DNA of 64,000 nt from Oscillatoriaceae cyanobacterium Prado104 (lineage in GTDB: Bacteria; Cyanobacteriota; Cyanobacteriia; Cyanobacteriales; Microcoleaceae): positions 1 to 64,000 of the forward strand of contig JALOON010000053.1 in NCBI GenBank assembly GCA_025454405.1, given 5' to 3'. The notes below the pieces were generated by a model that was not told the origin of the DNA, did not search any database, and was given only the letters and a program-made list of their open reading frames with translations. Positions 52,545 through 60,900 of this stretch are shown in pieces (the first letter of the stretch is position 1; each line of letters opens with the position of its first letter). Both the position numbers and the translations under genes were made by a program.

Positions 52545-53615
52545 ATGATGGCTTTATTTGTGATTGTTTTGCTGTATTCTTGGTTGTATTTTTCAATCTT
52601 TTGTCATGAAATTGGTCATTTTATTTTTGCCAAGCTAGCAGGAATGTCACCATATTTGGTAAACATAGGAACGGGTTACAAATTTTTAAAATTAAGATTA
52701 TTTAAGGCGAGATTTGAGTTTGGAATTTTGCCGAGTGGCGGACTAACTCAGGCACGTCACTTAACTCTCGATCGGATGAAGCTCAGAGTGATACTTTTTG
52801 CGAGCGGCGGAGCTTTTGCAAATTTTATTCTTTTATTGTTGCTGATTAAATTATTAATAATTCAAGGCGATCGAGCAGATCCAATAATATTGATTCCCAT
52901 CTGTATTGAAGTTTTATCATTGTTTGGCAGTCTGGTACCCAGAAAAATTATAATGTATCAACAAAATCTTGCAAGTGACGGGCAAAGCATCCTCACCGCA
53001 CTATTTACTAACTACCGTCAAGTTTATCGCGATGTTTTCGCAGCATACAACCAACAATTGTACAGGTATACCAACCAGCCAAAAATCTTGCCTAAAACAT
53101 TCCTAGACAATGATGTAAAGACAGTACAAATATTTATTGAAGCTTGCATAAAATTATACAATTATCGTGATTTTGAGGGAGCAGTAGAATTGTTTGGTGA
53201 AGTTTTAAAGTTTAAAAAGATATCTAAGCCGGAAAAAGCTTTTATTCTCGATAATTTAGCGAGTTTTGTGGTAATGCAAGGAGGACACAAAAAACATTTA
53301 AAAGAGGCCGATCGATGGTCGCAAGCAGCAATAAAACTAGCAAGTCAATCCAAAACTTTAAAAGCAACGAGAGGTGCTATTTTAATAGAACTAGGTAGGC
53401 ATGAAGAAGGCAAACAATTGCTGTTACCATCGATCGAACCAGAAAATGAAGCTCTAGACATAGCAGTTAGTAGTTGTTACCTTGCTAAAGCAGAATATTT
53501 TTTGGGAAATACCGAAAAAGTAAATGAGTGGTTGGCTCATGCTAAAAAAATTAATAATCCTGAGGCAAATAAGGTATTAAAACGCATACAAAAAGAGATT
53601 AATGAGTGTGGTTAA
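52545..53615 (+). CDS. M50-like membrane metalloprotease with helical-repeat tail
   Basis: 356 aa; ATGs at 52545 and 52548 are both possible. Residues 1-25 are a membrane helix bearing the zinc motif H21-E-I-G-H25. Hydrophobic segments at 82-107 and 115-132 follow, then ASDGQSIL with D145-G146, which resembles the third-ligand LDG motif of site-2 proteases, though the usual NxxP is LFGSLVPR here. Residues 190-356 are TPR-like (FEGAVELFGEVLKF, AIKLASQSKTLKATRGAILI). The gene is more AT-rich than its neighbours, in sequence and codon choice, which suggests acquisition. It could cut transmembrane regulators, but no substrate is encoded nearby. Confidence 0.75.
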   Translation: MMALFVIVLLYSWLYFSIFCHEIGHFIFAKLAGMSPYLVNIGTGYKFLKLRLFKARFEFGILPSGGLTQARHLTLDRMKLRVILFASGGAFANFILLLLLIKLLIIQGDRADPIILIPICIEVLSLFGSLVPRKIIMYQQNLASDGQSILTALFTNYRQVYRDVFAAYNQQLYRYTNQPKILPKTFLDNDVKTVQIFIEACIKLYNYRDFEGAVELFGEVLKFKKISKPEKAFILDNLASFVVMQGGHKKHLKEADRWSQAAIKLASQSKTLKATRGAILIELGRHEEGKQLLLPSIEPENEALDIAVSSCYLAKAEYFLGNTEKVNEWLAHAKKINNPEANKVLKRIQKEINECG

Positions 53616-53739
53616 ATCTGTAACACAGAAAAAATACAATATTTACTCTGCCACAATTTAACCATCAAAACTCTGATACCGAAACCCGAAAACTACCGAT
53701 TCTAAACAATTTAGGTTAAACAATCGCTCGCAGGGAACC

Positions 53740-54135
53740 ATGAATATTATTGATAAACAAACCTACGGTCAACTGCTCGCGGAATCGCAGCCCAAGCCTA
53801 TTCTGAATGATGAAGATTGCGATCGCGCCCTAGCAGAAGTGGCATCTCTGATGTCCGAAGAAGCATTAACACCAGAAGCAGAAACTTTGCTCGAACTCTG
53901 GACGCTGTTAATCGAAGAATACGAAGCAAAATATTACCCAATTCCAGAAGCGAGTCCCCGAGATGTTCTATTGCACCTCATCGAAGTTCGCAAGCTCAAA
54001 CAAGCAGATTTAGTGGGGGTAATTGGCTCAAAAGGAGTAGTTTCCGAGGTTGTTAATGGCAAACGAGCTATTAGCAAAGCTCAAGCTAAAGCGCTGGGAG
54101 AATTTTTTCATGTCAATCCTAGCGTGTTTATTTAA
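53740..54135 (+). CDS. HigA-type helix-turn-helix antitoxin (orphan)
   Basis: 131 aa. The N-terminal half is acidic and helical (LNDEDCDRALAEVASLMSEE, LWTLLIEEYEAKYYP). The C-terminal half is an Xre-like helix-turn-helix: LIEVRKLKQADLVGVIGSKG with VVSEVVNGKRAISKAQAKAL. This is the HigA layout of antitoxins. A HigB toxin usually lies directly before it, but the upstream gene is the M50-like protease and no small toxin frame is visible in 53616-53739. It may be a solitary regulator. Its last 45 bp are duplicated at 54356-54400. Confidence 0.85.
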   Translation: MNIIDKQTYGQLLAESQPKPILNDEDCDRALAEVASLMSEEALTPEAETLLELWTLLIEEYEAKYYPIPEASPRDVLLHLIEVRKLKQADLVGVIGSKGVVSEVVNGKRAISKAQAKALGEFFHVNPSVFI

Positions 54136-54400
54136 CAGGGAAACCGCATTTGTTATTAGTTGTTAATTCAGTCCGGGACACACTACACCAAAGAATAGCG
54201 AAAGTCCTCTCAAATATGACTGAATCGCGACGAGAATTTGATTGCAGTTTCCCAGTCGGTTTTTAACCGACTTGCGCTATGAGACGGGGAATTAATTCCC
54301 CGGCGGACTTGCGAGTGAATGCACAATATGTAAGGTGCGCAGTGCGCACCCTACGGCTAGGAGAATTTTTTAATATCAATCCTAGCGTGTTTATTTAACA
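54093..54400 (+). repeat. 45-bp direct repeat of the antitoxin gene 3' end
   Basis: Copy 1 is 54093-54137 (inside the gene, including stop), copy 2 is 54356-54400, offset 263 bp, with three mismatches. The copy keeps the stop codon and CCTAGCGTGTTTATTTAACA. The DNA between includes a GTAAGGTGCGC/GCGCACCCTAC hairpin. Confidence 0.85.
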
Positions 54401-54671
54401 ACTAAATACAGCATTTTTCAGGTGAGGTACAGAGAAACCCGGTTTCTTTAAGAAACCGGGTTTCTGGGGTGTAGCACGCACTTTACCGAAAGAAACAGGG
54501 TTTTTATCTAATCCCCTAGCTATAGCAAGGGATTGTCGCAAAAAACCTGGTTTCTGGCTGCCCGTGCGTCCGGAACTTAATTGCTGTTTGAAACCCCACA
54601 TGCTAAAAACCGCCCAGACAGTTTATAAATATCTGTGGGAAAACAGCATGAGATTAAACAGGAGTATTTGA
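54136..54671. other. Gene-free stretch with repeats
   Basis: 536 bp. It holds the second copy of the antitoxin tail (54356-54400), the AAACCCGG element (54407-54475), and a loose AAACAGGG/AACCTGGTTTCTGG pair (54498-54558). A minus-strand frame here is not credible. The subtilase promoter probably lies in 54560-54670. Confidence 0.6.
54407..54475 (+). repeat. AAACCCGG palindromic element, truncated copy
   Basis: Begins TACAGCATTTTTCAGG and GAGGTACAGAGAAACCC, with the hairpin AGAAACCCGGTTTCTTT/AAGAAACCGGGTTTCT and GGGGTGTA after it. The right terminal repeat is missing. Confidence 0.75.
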
Positions 54672-57002
54672 ATGACACAGCCGATCGAACTTTCCGCAGC
54701 CACCCTCCAAAACTATCAAGGCATCGGAGTTCCTGACGAAAGTCTGTCAGTAATTTTGCAGCGGGGAGGCGATGAATTGTTGCTGTCAAAAGCGACGGAT
54801 CGCTTTACCGTCCGCCCCTCATCCGATGTACCTGCTGATAATTGGGTCGATCGAACTCAGGCTAAATTCAAACGCCGCATTCCCCGCTGCAATTTAACAG
54901 AATATTCAGTCGCCCCCGAAAATTTGGAAGCAGCGATGCAAGCGGCCCGCGCCAGCGATGCCGTAGCTTTTGCCAGCCACGCTTATTACCCAGCTAAAAA
55001 TCCGGGGAATTTCTTTTACTTAACAGACGAAATTACCATCCAATTTGACGAAACAGCAGGCGATCGATCGCGCAGTCAAATCGCTAATTTTGCAGGATTA
55101 AAAATAGTCAGGCAATTAGAAGGAATTCCCAATACATTCATCTGCGAAATTACCAAGCAAGCAACAGAAAATCCGATAAAAATAGCCAACCGCCTGACAA
55201 GATACCCCGAAGTTCTCATCGCCGAACCTAACATTATTGTAGAAACTCAACCGTACTACATTCCCCGCGATCCGCTGTATCCCAAACAGTGGTATCTCAA
55301 TCACAAAGGCGGCAACCAACTTGCAGCAAATTCTCACATTTTTGCAGAACAAGCTTGGGATATCACTCGCGGAGTTCGATCGATCGTGGTGGCAATTGCT
55401 GATGATTCCGTTGACATGACTCACCCCGATTTTCAAGGGCAAAGCAAAATTATCGGTGCTGTCGATTTGAAAGATAATGACTTATCTCCCATGCCCGTGG
55501 AAGATACAGACAATCACGGCACTTCCTGCGCCGGCGTTGCTGTTGCCGAAGAAAACGGCAAAGGCATTGTCGGCGTCGCTCCCGGCTGCGCCCTGATGCC
55601 CATCCGCACTACCGGTTTTCTCGATGATGATTCTATAGAACAATTGTTTAACTGGGCCCTCCAACAAGGGGCTGCCGTTATTTCTTGCAGTTGGGGGCCT
55701 TCAGCGGTTTATTATCCCCTGTCCCTGCGACAGAGTGCCGCCATCAACCGGGCAGCTACCCAAGGGCGGGGCGGCAGGGGCTGCGTCATCGTCTTCGCTG
55801 CGGGCAATGCCAACCGCCCGATTAACGGCACGATTAATGAAAAAGGCTGGCCGCACAACATTGTCAGCGGCCAAACGAGATGGCTGTCGGGATTCGCCGT
55901 ACACCCGGATGTGATTGCTGTCGCCGCTTCCACTTCCCTCAACAAAAAAGCAGCTTACAGCAATTGGGGCAGCAGCATCTCGGTGTGCGCCCCCAGCAAC
56001 AACGCGCCTCCCGGTACTTGGTTCCCAGAAACCGGATTTATCGCGACGCCGCCGGATGTCATGCAGTATTTGCCCGGTTTGGGGGTATTTACCAACGATC
56101 GCATGGGATCTGAAGGTTACGATCCGGGAGATTTTACTGATTCTTTTGGCGGGACTTCGAGTGCGACTCCGGTAGTGGCGGGGGTGGCTGCTTTGATGCT
56201 GTCAGCTAACCCGCGTTTGACTGCCCGCGAAGTGCGGACTATTCTCGAACAAACTGCTGACAAAATTGTCGATCCAGATGCCGATCCGCAATTCGGCACG
56301 CGCTTGGGAACTTACGATGCTACCAACCAACGCAGCGATTGGTTCGGTTACGGAAAAGTGAATGCTTTTAAAGCAGTTCAAGCTGCAGTAATTCGGGGCG
56401 GCGGCAACCCGAATATTGGCGGTACGAGGTTCAATGATGTTAGCGGGCATTGGGCCGAGAAGTTTATCGAAGCTTTGGCGGCGGCGAATATAATTAGCGG
56501 TTTTCCTGATGGTTCTTTTGGACCCGATCGAATTTTAAATCGAGCTCAATATGCGTCGCTGTTGGTGAGGGCTTTCAGTCCGGTTCCGAAATCGCCTGCT
56601 ACTAATTTTGTTGATGTTTCTGCGAGTTTTTGGGCGAGAAGCGCGATCGAACGTGCCAATCGCGGCGGGTTTTTGTCGGGGTTTCCTGGGTTGAAATTCG
56701 GACCGAATCAAAATTTGACTAAGACTGAGGCGATCGTATCTTTAGTTAACGGTTTGGAACTTAAGGGCGGGAACGCCGATAACCTGAAAATTTACTCCGA
56801 TCGCTCTCAAATTCCTAACTATGCTTTGAATGCAGCAGCGACAGCAACTGCTTTGAAGATTGTGGTTAATTATCCGGCGCGCGATCGGCTGGCACCTTTG
56901 CGGGAGATTACTCGCGGCGAGATTTCTGCTTTGATTTACCAGGCGCTGGTAGCGAGAAATCGCGCCAAGCCGATCGACTCTCCTTATATTGTCGTTGTTT
57001 AG
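54672..57002 (+). CDS. Subtilase (S8) with C-terminal SLH domains
   Basis: 776 aa. A propeptide-like N-terminal part (1-200) precedes a subtilisin catalytic domain (about 205-570) with the triad D244 (VAIADDSVDMTHPDF), H282 (DNHGTSCAGV) and S496 (GGTSSATPVVAGVAAL), and the oxyanion N379 (FAAGN). The tail has two clear S-layer-homology domains (FNDVSGHWAEKFIEALAAAN, FVDVSASFWARSAIERANRG) and a third degenerate one, which suggests binding to the cell wall or an outer-membrane-linked layer. Yet the N-terminus (MTQPIELSAATLQNYQ) has no signal peptide, so the export route is unclear. An inserted region around 440-490 distinguishes it from standard subtilisins. Confidence 0.94.
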   Translation: MTQPIELSAATLQNYQGIGVPDESLSVILQRGGDELLLSKATDRFTVRPSSDVPADNWVDRTQAKFKRRIPRCNLTEYSVAPENLEAAMQAARASDAVAFASHAYYPAKNPGNFFYLTDEITIQFDETAGDRSRSQIANFAGLKIVRQLEGIPNTFICEITKQATENPIKIANRLTRYPEVLIAEPNIIVETQPYYIPRDPLYPKQWYLNHKGGNQLAANSHIFAEQAWDITRGVRSIVVAIADDSVDMTHPDFQGQSKIIGAVDLKDNDLSPMPVEDTDNHGTSCAGVAVAEENGKGIVGVAPGCALMPIRTTGFLDDDSIEQLFNWALQQGAAVISCSWGPSAVYYPLSLRQSAAINRAATQGRGGRGCVIVFAAGNANRPINGTINEKGWPHNIVSGQTRWLSGFAVHPDVIAVAASTSLNKKAAYSNWGSSISVCAPSNNAPPGTWFPETGFIATPPDVMQYLPGLGVFTNDRMGSEGYDPGDFTDSFGGTSSATPVVAGVAALMLSANPRLTAREVRTILEQTADKIVDPDADPQFGTRLGTYDATNQRSDWFGYGKVNAFKAVQAAVIRGGGNPNIGGTRFNDVSGHWAEKFIEALAAANIISGFPDGSFGPDRILNRAQYASLLVRAFSPVPKSPATNFVDVSASFWARSAIERANRGGFLSGFPGLKFGPNQNLTKTEAIVSLVNGLELKGGNADNLKIYSDRSQIPNYALNAAATATALKIVVNYPARDRLAPLREITRGEISALIYQALVARNRAKPIDSPYIVVV

Positions 57003-57932
57003 GTTGTTAGTTGCGCTTTGATTTGCCAAAGCGCAACAGAAAATTTACTAATTATTTGCGTTGTTTCCTTCATTTTTTCTTCAGATTGTTAGATTACCAT
57101 CTCCAATCTAAAGCAGCATAATGACTGAGCTGCGGAATTTATAATATCGTGTTGGGCTAATTACTTGTAAGATAGTCATTGCGATAGTCGCGAAGTGAAG
57201 TGCAGCACGAGGGGTGTCGGGAAATTGTCTGTTCGGCTATTGCTAGCTTCACTTAACTGCCAGCATTCGATCGAACGCGATAAGTAAGTTTACCAAATTA
57301 ATCTTAAGAGCAGCAAGACCTAAAAGCTTGCTGTCGGACCATTCAAGCGATTTGCGATTTTTGATTTGCGATTTGCAATTGGGGAATTGGGGATTTACGA
57401 TTTGCGATTTTTGATGCGCGATTGGGGGATTGGGAGGATTTTTCCTTTTGCCAACGAAGATCGTGACAACTGTCAACCCTTCGACAAGCTCAGGGCAAGC
57501 TGTCAACTCTCAACTCTTCCTTCTTACTTTTTCCTTCTGAGGAATGACGAATGAAATACGGATAATTCATCCGTGTATCCGTGTTATCCGTGTCGTGCCT
57601 TCCTTCTTCTTAATTCAATAGGCAATTTAAATGGGCGATCGGCAATTAGGCCAAATGTACAATTGCCGATCGCGTCACTTAGTGCCATATTGTATATAAA
57701 ATATTGTCAATTTCCCGACAGTTGAGAAAATATGCACTATCGCTCCAAAAGGTTAAACCCTAGCTACGCAAATCCACTGAACTCGATCGCTCTCCTCAGT
57801 AGATTTACATATTTTTAAACATAAAGATTAGAAATGATGTACCCAAAAATTATCAAGCCAATTCCTGAATTAATATCTAGCAGTCAAACCGCTGTTATCT
57901 AAAACTTAGCTGAATTTAACAAGGTTAAAAAT
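57003..57932. other. Gene-free stretch with several repeat types
   Basis: 930 bp. A GATTTGCGATTT-type array (57349-57438), a CCTTCGACAAGCTCAGGGC repeat (57478-57496), CCGTGTATCCGTG repeats (57571-57590) and AT-rich DNA before the kinase. No gene is supported. Confidence 0.6.
57349..57438 (+). repeat. GATTTGC/GATTGGG heptamer array
   Basis: Irregular direct copies of GATTTGC, GATTTTT and GGGGATT in 7-bp steps. Related to the GATTTGAGATTT strings at 13313 and 43642. Confidence 0.7.
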
Positions 57933-60900
57933 ATGGCAATCTACACAGTAATTGGTTTGATATATCTGGCTGCAGGCATTCTATCTGCCGATCGCACTCG
58001 CAGGTTAAAAGCAGTTGTTAGCAGTCAACCATTAAAGGCAATCGCCTCGGTACTTTTACTTTGGAATGCGATCGCGGTGCAGGTTGTATCGATCGGCTTA
58101 ACATCGGCGACAAAAGGCTGCAACTTATACTGCAAGAAAATCAACAGTAACTTTTTAGGAGTGAAAAATATTTTTTTGTTGGCGGCGCGCGTGCTGCAAA
58201 AAGCTGTTAGCGGCATCCTCAACGATCGCCAATCCAGTCAAACCGATATCTACCGCTTTTTTAACCTGTCGCCAGATATACTGTCCGTTATCGGTTTTGA
58301 CGGTTACTTCAAGCAGTTAAACCCAGCAGCCGAAGCAATCCTCGGCTATTCTGTAGCAGAAATGCTCGATCGAAAGTCGATCGATTTCGTGCATCCTGAC
58401 GATCGCGAAGCTACTTTAAAAGAACTTGCAATTATTGCAGCGGGGAATTCTAACGTTTATTTTGAAAATCGGTGGCGGTGCCAAGACGGTTCTTACAAAT
58501 GGCTGGCTTGGACTGCGAATTCTTCTCCTGCGGAAGAATCAATTTATGCTGTAGCCCGCGACATCAGCGATGCCAAAAACATTGAAAAATCGCTGCAAGA
58601 AAAGTTAGATCTGCTGTACAGTTCGATCGACAGCACTAGCGATGCCATTTACGTCAAAGATTTGCAGGGTCACTACATAGTTGTTAATGCTAAAACAGCA
58701 AGTATTTTAGGAAAAGAAAAGTCAGAAATCACCGGAAAAACCGATCGGGACTTGCTGCCGGCAGAAATTGCCGATCGACTGATAGAAAACGATCGGCGCA
58801 TCATCGCCAGCGGAATTGAAGAAACAATCGAAGAAATTATTTCAGAAAAAGGCAGGATCGATACCTATATTGCGACCAAAACTCCCCTGCGCGATCTATC
58901 GGGAAAGATAATCGGTATGTGCGGCATTTCTCGGAATATTAGCGATCGCAAAATAGCAGAAGAACAACTGTGGAAGCAAAAAGAATTTTTGCGCAGCATC
59001 TACGACGGCGTAAACTACATGATTTTCGTCGTAGATATCGATGAAGGCGGAGAATTTCGCTATGTCGGCTGGAATCCACCAGTAGAGTCAACCAGCGGAA
59101 TTAGCAGCGATCGAGTATGCGGTAAAACTCCAGCAGAACTTTTCCCGGCGGTTGTAGCAGACTTTTTCTACCAAAAATTAACTGCGTGTGTAGCAGCAGG
59201 CTGTTCGATTTCTCACGAAGAAACAACCCTAAATTATAACGGGAAAGAAACCTGGTTGATGACAACTCTAACTCCGTTGCGGGACGAATCGGGAAAAATT
59301 TATCGCATTGTCGGCAGTTCCACAGACATTACAGAACGCAAACAAGCAGAAGCACAATTGCGCGAACAAGAAGAGTTTTTAAACAGCATTTACAACAGCG
59401 TTTCTCAGATGATTTTTGTAGTAGATGTCTGCGAAGGCGGAGAGCTTCGCTATGCCGGCTGGAATGCAGCGTCAGAAGCCTCTACAGGAGTCAGCAGCAG
59501 CGACGCCAAGGGCAAAACTCCCGAAGAGATTTTTCCCCCAGAGGTAGCAGCAGATTTTCGGCAAAGATACTCGGACTGTCTGTCGGCAGGAAGTTCAATT
59601 GCTTACGAAAATGGGGCTGTTTTTAACGGTGTAGAAAGCTGGTTTGTAGTAACTTTAACTCCGCTGCGCGATGCTGCCGGCAATATCTACCGCATGATCG
59701 GCAATACGACAGATATTACAGAACGCAAACAAGCCGAGGCAGCCTTACAAGAAAGCCAGCATTTTGTACAGAAAATTGCCGATGCTACTCCGAATATTCT
59801 CTACCTCTACGACGATATCGAACAGCGAAATGTTTACAGCAATCGCGAAATCCTTACGATATTGGGCTATTCGATCGCAGAAGTTCAAGAAATGGGCAGC
59901 AATCTGCTGCCTGCCATCATTCACCCCGATGATTTCGCTAACATTCCTAAATATTGGCAGCTATTAGAAGCTGCACCAGATGGTGAAGTTGTTGAATGGG
60001 AATATCGCATCCGCAACAAACAAGGTGATTGGCGCTGGTTAGTTAGCCGAGAAATCGTATTTAGCAGGACGGAATCGGGCAAGATCCAGCAGCGTCTCGG
60101 TACTGCTACTGATGTTACAGAACGCAAACTAGCAGAACAGGCTTTAGCAGAACAATTGAAACTTTCTGTATTTACAGCAGATGTGGGAATTTGTCTGACT
60201 CAGAATCAAACTTTGCGGGTAACTTTGCAAAACTGTTGCGATGCCGTGGTGCGCCATTTGGATGCTGCTTTTGCTAGGATTTGGGTTTTGAACTCCGAGG
60301 AAAATGTACTGGAACTGCAAGCTAGCGCGGGGCTTTACACTCATATTAACGGCGCTCACAGCCGAGTTGCTGTAGGGCATTTAAAGATTGGTTTAATTGC
60401 CAAAGAACGCATACCTTATCTGACTAATGAGGTGTTGGAAGACGATCGGATCGGAGACAAAGAATGGGCGCAACGGGAAGGAATGGTTGCTTTTGCCGGA
60501 TATCCGCTAATTGTTGACGAGCAATTGGTGGGAGTAATCGCGATGTTTTCGCGCCAGAAATTGAACGAATCAACCCTGATTGCTTTAGCCTCGGTAGCAG
60601 ATACGATCGCCCTAGGAATTAAGCGCAAACAAACAGAAGAAGCCCTCGCCCAACAACAGCAAACTTTGAGGGCAATTATTGATAACGCTCCGATTTGGGT
60701 GTGGCTGTCAGATCCTGCAGGCAAGATGTTGTTGGTTAACAAAACTTTTTGCGAAGCTGTGAACGTTTCCGAAGCAAAATTTTTGGCTGCATCTCATTAT
60801 TCAGAAATTTTGGGAGTAGAAGCATCTGCTAATTGCATGACATCTGACTTGCAAGCGTGGAATCAAAATACAGTTTGTTATTCTGAGGAAATTCTACAGC

